Assembly: GCF_003013715.1 (NCBI RefSeq)
Contig: NC_072812.1
Location: 2,914,001-2,978,000 of the forward strand
Length of the DNA stretch: 64,000 bases
From: Candidozyma auris
Taxonomy: Eukaryota > Ascomycota > Pichiomycetes > Serinales > Metschnikowiaceae
Direction: 5' to 3'
The position numbers and the translations under genes were made by a program. The notes under the pieces were generated by a model. That model worked only from the letters and a program-made list of their open reading frames with translations, did no database searches and was not told the origin of the DNA. Numbering within the stretch: position 1 is the stretch's first letter; each line of letters starts with the position of its first letter. Below, piece by piece: positions 34,229 through 45,300 of the stretch.

Positions 34229-34715
34229 CCAGTAGTACTGGTGAGTCTCATGTGAGTGGTACTGATGGAGGTAGGAAGCCGTTTAGAGACTCGCGCAAGC
34301 ATTAGCTTTTGCCGTGAGGGCCAGTGGCTGCAACAAAGCTCGACGTTGAGTTCAGGCAACCACATAGGCAAGAATTCGCCCAGGGAGGAAGAGTTTTGGG
34401 AGTACAGTTCGGTCGAGGTTTTCGTTGTCAATTTTTACGCAGAATTCTGCTTGCTCAGTAATTCTTTTCCCCAGTAGGTGTCCTGGAGCCTTGGCCCAAA
34501 GTTGGGACCCTGCGGCGGTGTGTCTGGGGTAAAATGCCTCAGCTCGATATGGGTGAGTGGGGTCCAAGGCGCTTTTTCCGATGCAAAACGGCGAGGCCGA
34601 CACAGAAATGACATAAGGTAAAACGCTTCAGGTGGCTCACTTCCAAAGCTAAAAGCATGTATTTTCAAGTGAATCATGAATGTTGGTGTTTTTTGAAGTT
34701 CATTATTTATTCTAC

Positions 34716-34741
34716 TTTATTTTATTTTATTTTATTTTATT
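34716..34741. repeat. TTTTA pentanucleotide microsatellite
   Basis: About five consecutive TTTTA units followed by a T run. Likely length-variable among strains. Confidence 0.85.
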
Positions 34742-35364
34742 TTTTTTTCGTGCTCACTTGCAGCCTCCAGTTTTCTTCCCGGCCACTGACCCCAGAAAAT
34801 GCGGCAGAAGGCACCGAGCGGGCGGGTTTCCTTTTTCTCCCGGGCCATCGTCATTGTTCGAACGGCGAGCGGTGCATTGACCTTGCACCTTACTAGTGAC
34901 GCTATTCGTGCTCATAACTTCGTTTACGAGGCAGTACCGGATGGTGAATTTCAAGGAGCCGAATTTCAAGAGGCAGAGCGAAGACATAAAGATGACCAAG
35001 AATAAGTGACAAATCAGTAAATGCACGTAGTGCAGATTTGAAAGGTTTGGCAGCACCTGATGAATGCATGCTTAAGGTGAACTTTAGTGGATTAAAAGTG
35101 AAAGGTCAAATTGTTTGGAACAATTTCGTTTCCCGAAGTGGTCGAGGACTGAGTGCTATGTATTGGTGGAGTCCAAAACCACCAGGTAACTGAAAGATGA
35201 ATCCTGGAGTCCGAGATCAATGCTTTTTGAAGTTTCATCAATGAACGATCCTCTACATTGAGGTATTCTCACCATAAAAGTCAAGTAGTTCTGGTACCAT
35301 TTTATTTCACTCTTCTTCCGGCTCTGTTCCCATAATCAGGTCTATCTCTTCTGTCTATTCGTGT

Positions 35365-35374
35365 TTCGCAGCCA
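35365..35374 (+). promoter_or_regulatory. TTYGCAGCCA element before YSF3
   Basis: Exact TTCGCAGCCA on the plus strand, ending 70 bases before the YSF3 ATG, the closest spacing in the window. Confidence 0.5.
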
Positions 35375-35444
35375 AATATTTCTGTGCGCGTGAGATCCAT
35401 CTAACTTCACAAACTCATCTCATCAATCCTACTCAAATCTCCAC

Positions 35445-35702
35445 ATGGCTGACAAAGTGCGAGAACACAAAGAGTACCTCCGTCACAAGGCCAAGTACAT
35501 TGGCGTAGGAAACGCAGATACTACCCGTGAAGAGTTCTTCACCAATGTCCATCGTGACACGCTTGCATCGATTGTTCTACACGACAGTCTTTTAACTTAC
35601 AACTCCGTGGCCATGAGCAAACACAAGCATTTGGTGAGAAGGGATCTTATAAAGAGAATGGTGCAGCCACTTCAGCCGAGGGAGGACGATCAGAAGAAGT
35701 AG
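35445..35702 (+). CDS. YSF3: YSF3, SF3b complex subunit (SF3B5/SF3b10)
   Basis: An 85-residue protein, the size expected for this family. The pattern LRHKAKYIGVGNADTT, then VHRDTLASIVLHDSLLTYNSVA and a C-terminal RRDLIKRMVQPLQP block, aligns closely with human SF3B5 (LQSKYIGTGHADTT, QHRDSYCSYMGHFDLLNYFAIA, LMEKMLQPCGP). It is a core piece of the SF3b part of the U2 snRNP, which holds the branch site. The S. cerevisiae gene has an intron; this copy is a single open frame from ATG 35445 to TAG 35702. Confidence 0.95.
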   Translation: MADKVREHKEYLRHKAKYIGVGNADTTREEFFTNVHRDTLASIVLHDSLLTYNSVAMSKHKHLVRRDLIKRMVQPLQPREDDQKK

Positions 35703-37061
35703 TGGCGATATGAGGGTTGTAATTGGCAGTCACGACAAGGACGTGTGTCATCGCAGGACTTGACACCATTGAAAACGACAAAGGAACCTCTCAGATCGTG
35801 CCTTCACTTTTAAGGGGGAGACCTTCGTTTTGTTTGTCTGTAGTGATTGATTCTCTAGGCTATTTATGATTCCTTGGACCTTGACACTATAAGCCACCGT
35901 GAGCAAGTTGATCAAACAATAACTCATTTCCTTGAGGCAACATGCTGTGTTTCAGTTCTGGCTTCAGTGACGTCTTCAGTCATACTATTTGTGTCTGGAC
36001 GGCCCTTCCCCATGAAGAGAGATGGCTTTTTGGAGGCACAAGTTGCTACAAAAGAAGCATGTTTTGTCTTTCGAATAATCCATCACACATCATGGAGTGT
36101 GAATTTCAGTGTTGGTTCGCTGTAAAGGATTTAGACTTAGAAGAGCTTCGAGTAATTTGGGCAAGCAGTGTCATTCCTAAGCTCAAGTATGACACAAACG
36201 ACCGACTCTTAATGTTCCAAGTGTAATCTCTTGAAAAAGATACCAGATCAAGCAGACATTCTATGTCTGGAGCTAGGTTTTAGAATATCGTCGAAAGGTC
36301 ACAAAGTGACTACATGCAATGATTGGCCTTGTGAACGTCTTTGGAAGAACCCCAGACGCAAACCAAGAAAAACGGTCAATATATCTTTACATTTACGGGC
36401 AAAAGCACATTGATCTTTTTGCAACTTAGCCATCTTACCGAATCTGGTTCAAGCAATTGGTAATCTCAACTTGAAAGAAAACTGATCCAGCCTCTCATAT
36501 CGTGATCGCTTAACCGCTTTTGTGTCTCCGTGTCGTGTACCGGTCTCTGAGGATCACGATAAGGAATCCCGAGGATCAAACATGCCCTCTTGCAAAAGCA
36601 CTTTCACGTAGGAGCCGCCCAGCTCATTTTCAACCGCAACGGCAATTTGCACTATGATTTTGCCCGATTTCTACGATCTAGTACTTTTTGGCCCACGTTT
36701 TCGATTAATTGTTGAAAACGCCTTGTTAATTTGAGGTGCCAAGAACTGTTCCTTGCTTTTGACAGCAATTTTGTATGTTGGCGGCGTTTTCGCGGGAAAT
36801 TAGGACCAATACTTGTGAGCTTGAAAATTTTTATCTATTCTACCCCATGTGCATATCGATAGCCACTCATCTATACTTCATGCAGGGGAGGGCCTTAAAT
36901 ACCTAGCGACGGTTGCGAATTACGAGTTCATATTTTTCTTTTTCTCATTCAAGAGTTTTTCTGCTTATCAGGTACCGCCCAATAGTGGTCTCTTAATTGT
37001 CGTCTTTTCGCATTAGGAGGATCGCTATATTTACTGGCTGCTGCGCTTAAACTCAATTTAG
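35703..37061. other. Intergenic region upstream of the ENA-type gene
   Basis: A 1.36 kb region. It contains a stress-type AGGGG at about 36886, a TTAAATA near 36896, and TTCGCAACCG read on the minus strand at 36910-36919, about 185 bases before the start of the conserved ENA frame. No ATG occurs between 36883 and 37101. A few short open frames (35874-36413) lack motifs. Confidence 0.55.
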
Positions 37062-37103
37062 AAAATAAAGTCTTCGTCGTCGTCTGCTAACTCAACCAGC
37101 AAT

Positions 37104-40100
37104 GTGCCGTTCTCTCGTGAGAAAGTTGAAGTTCAAGGCGGTGAAAAACCGAGAAATTTAGGCCACTCGTCCCCCTCTGACAATGAGTTTCAGCCGTACA
37201 GGTTGACTGCTGACGCAGTGGCCTCGATTTTTCAAGTGGATGTGGAATCTGGTCTTTCCGCGTCTCAAGTGGCCGATTCGGCTGCAAAGTATGGACCAAA
37301 CAATTTGGGCAAGGAAGAATCTATTTCTTATGTTGCCATCTTGTGCCACCAGGTATTCAACGCCATGGTTTTGGTGTTGATCATCTCGATGATCATTGCT
37401 TTGGCGATCCGGGATTGGATCTCGGGGGGTGTCATTGCATTTGTCGTTTTCGTCAATGTATTTGTCGGCTTCATCCAGGAAGTCAAGGCCGAGAAAACCA
37501 TGGGTTCCTTGCGTAACTTGACCTCTGCATCCGCTGTTGTGATCCGTGAGAATGGACAAACCACCACAATCAACGCTGTCGATGTTGTTCCTGGTGATAT
37601 CGTCTCTATCAAAGTAGGTGACACAATTCCTGCCGATTTGCGTTTGATCGAGTCTATGAATTTGGAAACCGATGAAGCCCTCCTCACAGGTGAGTCTTTG
37701 CCAGTGACGAAAAACCATAAGGATGTGTATGATACCGAGGAGCTGATTCCTGTGGGCGACCGCTTGAACATGGCTTACTCCTCCTCCATTGTTACCAAGG
37801 GACGTGCTACCGGTATTACTGTGGCCACTGGCTTACACACTGAAATTGGTAAGATTGCTTCGTCTTTGCAGTCTTCGGATGACGATTTGATTGTCAAGAA
37901 ACGTCCTGGCGTTTCGTATTTTGAGATTGTATGGAGATCTACATTGAACATTATCATGAATGTTTTGGGAACCAATGTTGGCACTCCTTTACAAAGAAAA
38001 TTGTCCTGGTTGGCAATCATCCTTTTTGGCATTGCTGTTCTTTTCGCTATTGTAGTGATGGCTACACAAAAAATGGATGTCAACCGATCAGTGGCCATTT
38101 ACGCCATTTGTGTTGCCTTGTCGATGATTCCCTCGTCGTTGATCGTGGTGCTCACTATCACAATGGCTATTGGTGCACAGGTGATGGTTACCAAAAATGT
38201 TATTGTTAGAAAGCTTGACTCGTTGGAAGCTCTTGGAGGCATTGACGATATTTGCTCAGACAAAACTGGTACTCTCACTATGGGTAAGATGATCGCGAGA
38301 AAGCTTTGGATTCCTTCGGTAGGTACATTCTCAGTCACCAACTCAACTGAAGTTTATAACCCAGAGGTTGGTGAAGTTGGCTTAGTTGATCTGTCCCCTA
38401 AGCAAATTAGTGATTCTGACGAAGAAACTCAGTTTAAGGCCTTCGACAAACTGCAATCACCATTTTTGTTCAAAAGGTGGATGGACGCAGCAACGTTGGC
38501 CAATATCTCCACTATTCAGCCCACTGAGAAGGACCTTGGAACCGTTTGGGAAGCTCAAGGAGATGCGACTGAAATTGCAATCAACGTCTTCTGCACTAGA
38601 CTTGACTCCACTAGAGATAAGCTTATTTCTGAAAGGTCGTTGGAGCATTTCGCTGAGTTCTCCTTTGATTCATCCATCAAGAGAATGTCGTCTATATACG
38701 GTACCTCTAGTGTGGACGCCATGATCTACACTAAGGGTGCAGTGGAAAGAATATTGGATATCTGTGACTTCAAGTACGGATCAAACGATTTGGATTCGAA
38801 GGAACCTCTCACAAGCGCTCACAAGAAGGAGATTGAAGAGAACATGAATATTCTTTCTAGTGAAGGATTGAGAGTTCTTGCATTTGCAGAAAGGAATGTC
38901 AATTGCACCAAGATCAACATTAATAACCGTGATGAAGTGGAGACCGGTTTGACCTTCCTAGGCTTGATTGGTATCTATGACCCACCAAGACCTGAAACCC
39001 GTGGATCTGTCAAACTTTGCCACAAGGCTGGTATCAATGTCCATATGCTCACTGGTGACATGTTGGGTACTGCTAGGGCTATTGCTCAGGAGGTGGGTAT
39101 TTTGCCACATAACTTGTACCACTACTCCGATGATGTCATCAAGGCGATGTGTATGACAGCAACTGAATTTGACCATTTGAGTGACCAAGAAATCGATGAT
39201 TTGCCGGTATTGCCATTAGTCATTGCTCGTTGTGCTCCTCAGACGAAAGTGAGGATGATTGAAGCATTGCATCGCAGAAAGAAGTTTTGTGCCATGACAG
39301 GTGATGGTGTTAACGACTCGCCATCTTTGAAGAAAGCTGACGTGGGAATTGCTATGGGCCTCAATGGTTCGGATGTTGCAAAGGATGCTTCCGATATCAT
39401 TCTCACAGATGATAACTTTGCCTCTATCCTTCACGCAATTGAAGAAGGTCGTCGTATGTCTTCAAATATTCAGAAGTTTGTGTTACAATTGCTTGCAGAA
39501 AATGTTGCTCAAGCTCTATACTTGATTGTTGGATTGGCATTTTTTGATGATTCAGGGTTCTCGGTATTCCCCTTGTCCCCTGTTGAAACACTTTGGATTA
39601 TTGTTGTCACATCATGCTTTCCTGCCATGGGACTTGGTCAAGAAAAGGCCAGTGACGATATTCTCAGTGTTCCTCCAAACAACCGAATTTTCACCAGAAG
39701 CGTTATCATCGATATGTTTGTATACGGTGTCTGGATGGCAGCTTGTTGTATGGCAGTCTTCGTCATTGTGGTGTTTGGAAAGGGTGATGGTAACTTGGGA
39801 TACAGTTGTAACGAGAACAGTGGATCAAACTGTGGTTTGGTCTTTGAGGGAAGATCGGCCGCCTTTTCTACATTCACGTGGTGTGCCTTGTTTTTGGCCT
39901 GGGAATGTATACACATGAAGAATTCTTTCTTCAACATGAGACCAGACTCGGAGGACCCTTGGTACGTTACTTTGGCAAGAGACCTCTGGGACAATCAATT
40001 CTTGTTCTGGTCGATCATCGGCGCCTTCATCTCGGTCTTCCCAGTGATTTACATTCCGGTGATCAACGACAAGGTATTTTTGCATGGCCCAATTGGCTAC

Positions 40101-40334
40101 GAATGGGGTGTCTCTATTGCGTTCACCGTTTGCTTCTTCGCCGGTTGCGAGGCTTGGAAGTTCTTCAAGAGACGTTTCTACAGAAAAGTGTTACCCCAGA
40201 GAAGTCACTTGAGGACTACGATCCTTCCTGGCTTATTCGTCGTTTTCTGTGGACAAAGTCGCGTAGTTGTCAAGGCATTATCAACTTTAAGTCGATCAAG
40301 TGGCCTTTTTTTTTGTTTTGTGCGAGTGCTTTGA
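37104..40334 (+). CDS. ENA-type Na+/K+-exporting P-type ATPase, start codon missing and 3' end frameshifted
   Basis: The frame encodes about 1050 residues of a type IID P-ATPase, which pumps Na+, Li+ or K+ out across the plasma membrane. Catalytic motifs are intact: TGESLPV (actuator), ICSDKTGTLT with phospho-Asp 386 (numbered from 37104), LTGDMLGTA, and MTGDGVNDSPSLKKADVGIAMG. Two problems are visible. First, the frame is open back to a TAG at 37059-37061 but has no ATG until 37365, inside the first membrane helix; the N-terminal SREKVEVQGG segment therefore lacks an initiator. Second, after FYRK the frame departs from the family. One extra A in the run at 40184-40187 and one extra T at 40225-40226 would give an acidic tail with DPFxAYSSFS, like DPFEAYSTS of S. 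cerevisiae Ena proteins, stopping at 40266. Pseudogene or sequence error are both possible. Confidence 0.85.
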   Translation: MPFSREKVEVQGGEKPRNLGHSSPSDNEFQPYRLTADAVASIFQVDVESGLSASQVADSAAKYGPNNLGKEESISYVAILCHQVFNAMVLVLIISMIIALAIRDWISGGVIAFVVFVNVFVGFIQEVKAEKTMGSLRNLTSASAVVIRENGQTTTINAVDVVPGDIVSIKVGDTIPADLRLIESMNLETDEALLTGESLPVTKNHKDVYDTEELIPVGDRLNMAYSSSIVTKGRATGITVATGLHTEIGKIASSLQSSDDDLIVKKRPGVSYFEIVWRSTLNIIMNVLGTNVGTPLQRKLSWLAIILFGIAVLFAIVVMATQKMDVNRSVAIYAICVALSMIPSSLIVVLTITMAIGAQVMVTKNVIVRKLDSLEALGGIDDICSDKTGTLTMGKMIARKLWIPSVGTFSVTNSTEVYNPEVGEVGLVDLSPKQISDSDEETQFKAFDKLQSPFLFKRWMDAATLANISTIQPTEKDLGTVWEAQGDATEIAINVFCTRLDSTRDKLISERSLEHFAEFSFDSSIKRMSSIYGTSSVDAMIYTKGAVERILDICDFKYGSNDLDSKEPLTSAHKKEIEENMNILSSEGLRVLAFAERNVNCTKININNRDEVETGLTFLGLIGIYDPPRPETRGSVKLCHKAGINVHMLTGDMLGTARAIAQEVGILPHNLYHYSDDVIKAMCMTATEFDHLSDQEIDDLPVLPLVIARCAPQTKVRMIEALHRRKKFCAMTGDGVNDSPSLKKADVGIAMGLNGSDVAKDASDIILTDDNFASILHAIEEGRRMSSNIQKFVLQLLAENVAQALYLIVGLAFFDDSGFSVFPLSPVETLWIIVVTSCFPAMGLGQEKASDDILSVPPNNRIFTRSVIIDMFVYGVWMAACCMAVFVIVVFGKGDGNLGYSCNENSGSNCGLVFEGRSAAFSTFTWCALFLAWECIHMKNSFFNMRPDSEDPWYVTLARDLWDNQFLFWSIIGAFISVFPVIYIPVINDKVFLHGPIGYEWGVSIAFTVCFFAGCEAWKFFKRRFYRKVLPQRSHLRTTILPGLFVVFCGQSRVVVKALSTLSRSSGLFFCFVRVL

Positions 40335-40383
40335 TACTATTTTCTTGTGTGATTACCCATTATTTATATCATTATAAAGTTGT

Positions 40384-42135
40384 TTAGAAAATGTCGTTCT
40401 CGTAGGGACAGTTGAGGCTGCTATGGCCATCCCGTTCACAAAGACCACACCAGTTCTGCCGACCACTGCTAGGGTCAACTGGCTTGGGTGGTTTGTAGAT
40501 ACCCAAAGTGTCATTTTTTAAGTAGCTTGTTCCGTAGTGATTCTCCTTGTTTTCCGTGTCATCTGTACTTATGTCATCATTCTCGGAGGGGCTCCTCTTT
40601 AGCAGCGAGCGAAGCTTCTCTAGCTCTTCTGAGAGTGCTTTCTTCTCTTCTTCTATGCGAGCGAGTGCTCGATCCTTGTCCGCGAGGGACTTCTGATGTA
40701 GCAGATCCACTTCTTCGAGAGATGTCTGTAACTCGCTTAATTCTTCAAATGTTGGTCTCATGGCAAGTTCGTGCTTGAGGTCCTCAATCTGAGTCTCCAA
40801 GGTTGTAGAATCATTGCTTTTCTCACGCTGACTTTCCTTCAATTGCTTTTGAAGACGTTCCTTCTCTTCCTCTGCTTTCTCAATGTCGCTTTGAAGATTC
40901 CGTAGCTCGATCTCAAGACCACTTTTCGCCTTCAATGCGATTTCTTTCTCTTTCAACTGCTTTTCCAACTCCTCAACCTTTTCTGGTGTTTCCTCGTCAA
41001 CATTCATCTTACCTACTTGCTGCAGTAATGTGTCCATATCCTTCTGTTGAAGCTTCTCGACCTCGGCTTGTAACTCTAGTATTTCTTTATCCTTAGCTTT
41101 CACCTTCTCCTGACTCTCCCCAAGGACGAACTCCAATGACGAGACATCCTGCTGAAGGCGTTCAAGGGATTTTAAGAGCTCTTCTTTTCCCTCGGAAGTC
41201 TGGCTATCGTCTGTGGCGTACCTTTCCAACTGCTTGTCAAGCCTCTTATTCTCCTCAGTGAGATGTTTTATCTGCTCCTCTAGCTCATTCAAACGGCTTT
41301 TATCTATTGAGCCACTTTCGGCGTCACCTAGCTTCCGTTTGAGATCTTTCAACTGCTGCTCATATAGCTCCTCTGCCTCTTGCTGAGCAGAAAGCATTAG
41401 CTGTAAACTTTCTCTCCACTCCTCCCTTGCCTTATCATTATCAGCTTTCTGCTTCGACAATCTCTGGTCCTTCTGAGCCAATTCGTCTTCCATATCCGCA
41501 AGCACAGCTTGTAACTCGTTGATAGTATTCTGTAAACCCTTTAGTATATTGTCACGCTCCTGGAGATCTCTAGTTTTAGATTCTAGTATACTTCTTAGCT
41601 CATTGTTTTCTCTTTGAGCCACTTGAAGTTCGTGTTGCACTCGTGTCCTGTCAAAAAGGTCTCCCAGATCGCTTCGAGATCCAACCACCGATCTGGAGCC
41701 TGCCATACTATTTTGCTCCCCAGATGCCACTCTGCGTTTTGGTAACAGAATCGACAGACTCAATTGTGGGCTTTGAGCCAGGGAAGCTGGTCTGCTTCCT
41801 CTTGAAGACGAGTTCAGACGGGGGCTTGGAGTTCTTAAATAATCCGAAGATTCGGATATGGGTCTCATGAATTCGTCAAGTTTCGGGAGTCTCAAGTTAG
41901 CGCTTCGAAGTCTTTCCCAAGGTATGAAGAGGCCGCTCATTGGCTGCTGGACATTGAAATATTGGATTCCATCAACGGATCCGTTGTTTTTACCTCTTGA
42001 TGCAGCTATGGGACCTTGTAGCTCGAGCCCACCAAATACCCCACCTTTTCCTTCAATGGGACCCACGTACTTGAGTATACCATATCCTCTCGTGGTTCCC
42101 GGAACGGCTACTTTTGTTCCTATTAGTTCTGACAT
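40384..42135 (-). CDS. BIK1: BIK1, CLIP-170-type microtubule plus-end protein
   Basis: A 583-residue protein. The CAP-Gly domain occupies about residues 5-75 (TKVAVPGTTRGYGILKYVG ... GKNNGSVDGIQYF, a variant of the GKNDG motif). A long coiled coil runs from about 160 to 515. A CCHC zinc knuckle lies at the C-terminus (Cys563, Cys566, His571, Cys576), and the last residues are ENDIF, acidic with a terminal aromatic. Bik1 tracks microtubule plus ends with Kip2 and Bim1 and helps dynein and spindle positioning. The gene is convergent with the ENA-type gene, about 50 bases apart, and lies in tandem upstream of the NUP159 3' end. Confidence 0.95.
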   Translation of the reverse strand: MSELIGTKVAVPGTTRGYGILKYVGPIEGKGGVFGGLELQGPIAASRGKNNGSVDGIQYFNVQQPMSGLFIPWERLRSANLRLPKLDEFMRPISESSDYLRTPSPRLNSSSRGSRPASLAQSPQLSLSILLPKRRVASGEQNSMAGSRSVVGSRSDLGDLFDRTRVQHELQVAQRENNELRSILESKTRDLQERDNILKGLQNTINELQAVLADMEDELAQKDQRLSKQKADNDKAREEWRESLQLMLSAQQEAEELYEQQLKDLKRKLGDAESGSIDKSRLNELEEQIKHLTEENKRLDKQLERYATDDSQTSEGKEELLKSLERLQQDVSSLEFVLGESQEKVKAKDKEILELQAEVEKLQQKDMDTLLQQVGKMNVDEETPEKVEELEKQLKEKEIALKAKSGLEIELRNLQSDIEKAEEEKERLQKQLKESQREKSNDSTTLETQIEDLKHELAMRPTFEELSELQTSLEEVDLLHQKSLADKDRALARIEEEKKALSEELEKLRSLLKRSPSENDDISTDDTENKENHYGTSYLKNDTLGIYKPPKPVDPSSGRQNWCGLCERDGHSSLNCPYENDIF

Positions 42136-42362
42136 TTACTGAGGGCTGATGTGTTTATTGTTTGGGTATTACATTTACGTGCTACAGTGGTTCGCGCATA
42201 TGTGCTTGAGACAAGCTCTGACTCTGGATAACGGAACACATCTTGAATTAGATCCATTCTTCACAATAAAATTTTCAATACTTGGGATATTAATTTGATT
42301 TAGTTCATTAGATTTCGCGTTGATAACATCACTCGATTTAGCTATTTCGACCTCTCACCCTC

Positions 42363-45300
42363 TTAAAGCTCGCTTCTATACACTTGAGGGTTGTGGAGTT
42401 CCCTCGCCCACTTCCATTTTGTATCCAGAAACGTTAAGGGAAGGCTTGTGTCGACCTCAGGTGTATCTTTGATGAGACGTTGCTCACTCAACAGAGCAAT
42501 GTCTTCTTCGATTTTTGAAATATCTTTAGAATACATCTTGATCTTGGTGTTGATCTCGTAGACAACCTGCTCGAGCTTGTCGACCAAGCCGTTATCAATT
42601 TTTTTTCTTATTTGGAGAGGCATTATTGCTCTCATTGCTTCGTCGTATTGTCTTTCGACTTCAGCCATCTTCTGGCGCAATTTCCTTCTCATAATTTCTG
42701 CCTTGATCTCAAGAGGTCGTTCTTTGAGCTCTTTCAGCTTGATAGACCGTTCATACTTAGATAACAGGGAAAGCGCCCGCTCGCACCGGAAGAGCCATTT
42801 TTCAGAGGCTTCTGCAATTTCCATGATATCATCGATTTTGCGGTTGAGATCGGTTGCTGAAGACAACGCCTTTTCGCCCATCAGCCTAAGCTCCATTGCT
42901 TTCTTTGCAACGGCGTTTGTTGTACCTAGACGCTTGTAGTCATTTTCATCTTTATCATACTCAAGAGCCCTGATTCTGGACGCAATATGATGAGAGTTTG
43001 TAATCAAAACCTTTATCATTGCGTCCGTGGTTTGAAGTATGGTACGCATCTCTTGTTCAACTTTGGTGCCAGAATTTTCCAGCTTTTCGAGACCAGATAA
43101 AACTAGCATCTCGAAGTCAACTAATGAAGGAGGCGCGTCGATTAAAGGAGACGCTGAAACTTCCTTATCTGAAGTCTCCTCATCGGCAAAATCTGTTGCT
43201 TCTGTCTCACTTCCATTGTTTCTTTGAAGGCTTTGCTCAACACGCCTAACGCTTGAGGATTTTTCATCTGAAGGTATCAGGTTTGGCTTCTGCGATGGCA
43301 AGCTTGGGATTTTGTCATTATTCTGCTCCTCACTTCCTAGCATAGGGTCCAGATTCAAATGTTTACCCTTCTCTTCTGAAGTCTCATTTGCTGAAGGTGC
43401 TGGGACTTCCTGTCCTGAAGGAGATGAAACGTCAACCTGATCAACAGGACGTGTAGACTTGGTCGAGGAATCTAAAGCTTCTTCTTCAGACTCGGGAGAT
43501 ATAGAATTTGACTTCAAGTCTTTATCTTCAGTTTCATCCAATAGTTTATCAGGTGTAGAATCATTTGACACATCAAGTTTTGCTAAATCCTCTTTTGCTT
43601 CTGTCAGCGGTGTCTTAGTGTAATTCTTCTCACTTTGCATAGGCTCTCCAAAAGGAGACGTCTCATTCGATATCACACCAAATATCGATGACTTCTTCTC
43701 GGATGTCGTCGACGGTCTCTTGCCGAATAACGATGAACCAGTGTCCTTTTCTCCCAAGGATAAGTTGCCAAAGCCTGAGGCCGCTTCTAATGAGCTTTTT
43801 GCATTACTCACAAAGTCTTTCAGCGATTGTTCTTTAATTCCGAACGGCTTAGAAGAGGTCAGCTGCTTTAAAGGGGATTCAGGTGATGGCTTTTCGGAAT
43901 TCTGACCTAGAGTAGGAAGGCCCTCACCCAAATTAGAGGCAAGATTGCCGAAGGAGCTATATGGGTCTCCTGATTTACCAAAGGGTTTCATGTCAGATAC
44001 TCCGCCAAATATCGTCTTTGACTTTGATGACTCATCTTCAAGCTTTGAATCAGTTGGTTGGCCGAAAATAGACTTACCTTCGCTCGAGCTACCAAATGGC
44101 TTAGCACCAAAGGATTGCCCGAATGTTGATTTTGTTTCGGAAGTCTCTCCCAAAATGCCCTTCGACAGCTCACCGAATATCGAGTCCTTCTGACTCTGTT
44201 CATCGTTCTTCGAACCAAAGATATCATTCCCAGAAGAGGCGTTGCCAAATGGTGAGGAAGTTGAATAGGCAAACGCATTGCCCTTAGATGCATAACTTCC
44301 GAAACCAGATTTGACATCGGCTCCGCTACTTTGTGTAGCTGTTTTCAGTCCAAATCCTGATTGACCAAAGCCTGATTGACCAAAGCCTGATTGACCAAAG
44401 CCTGATTGACCAAAGCCTGATTGACCAAATCCTGACAGACCAAAGCCTGACTGACCAAACCCAGATTTGCCAAATCCTGAGTCACCAGCTGCTTTTGACG
44501 TGCCCAGGGCAGAGAATCCAAGCTGGCCAAACCCTGATGATGATGGTGTTGTAGATGATGATGAACCGAGACCAATAGTTCCAAAGCCAGACTTAAATGG
44601 CGACGCCGGAGGAGCAGATGGTTTTTGTGTTTCGGCTTCACTCTTCGGTTCATGTTTCGGTATGGCTGAAGAGAACGGTCCCGAGAAATCCAGCAGTTTG
44701 TCGTTTGAAACGAGTACTGATGCCTTCTCCTGCGAGGAGGTCAGCTTATCGACCTCAGTTAGCTGTGGAAGTGCTCTTTCCAAGCTCAAGTTTTCTTTGT
44801 TGATCTCAGCCGACTCAAAAACGTCCCATACAATCAAATTTCCGGCGTTATTTAGACAGAAAAGACGAGGTAAAACGCCATTGGCCTCCTCTACACCCTG
44901 GCATGGCTCTTTGACAACTCTCATAGTGCCAGTGATGTCCACAGCAAATCCAACAGGCAAGGTATCCTCTCCAGAAGCATCGTCCATGGGAAGTTCTGCG
45001 CGATCAGTGTCATTGGCGTGACTAACAAGCTCTGTGTTTGATGCATTTGCGAATATCGTACTGATTTCGGTTGAAAGCGCCGAAGTGACGAGGGTCAAAG
45101 TTTTGTCCTTTATCCAATTTTGTAAATAGCTGATATAAAGCAGCGGAGCTCTTTCGGCTTCGCCAAACGGAGGTGCCAATGGCACCTCATAAGATGTAAA
45201 TTCGGAGCCCTTTTTCTCCAAGAGGGTGTAGACCGGATCTCCGCCCTCCGGCGTACTAACAAGAAGCCATCTATCCTCGAAAACGGGTGCGACTTGATTG

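Larger units (their letters stand above)
33574..35444. other. Divergent intergenic region between the GATA factor and YSF3
   Basis: A 1.87 kb region shared by two divergent genes. It holds a TATATATC element near 33673-33680 (minus, about 100 bases before the GATA-factor ATG), GATA-type sites at 33829 and 33842, exact TTCGCAGCCA sites at 33947-33956 (minus) and 35365-35374 (plus), a near match TGGCTGCAAC at 34325-34334, a 12-base tandem repeat (34181-34228) and a TTTTA microsatellite (34716-34741). No gene was supported. Confidence 0.6.

Noticed and set aside
37086..37104. Spliced start for the ENA-type gene using GCTAACTCAACCAG
   Set aside because: The acceptor looks good, but no upstream ATG-bearing exon with a donor in the right phase was found, so it is left as one option only.
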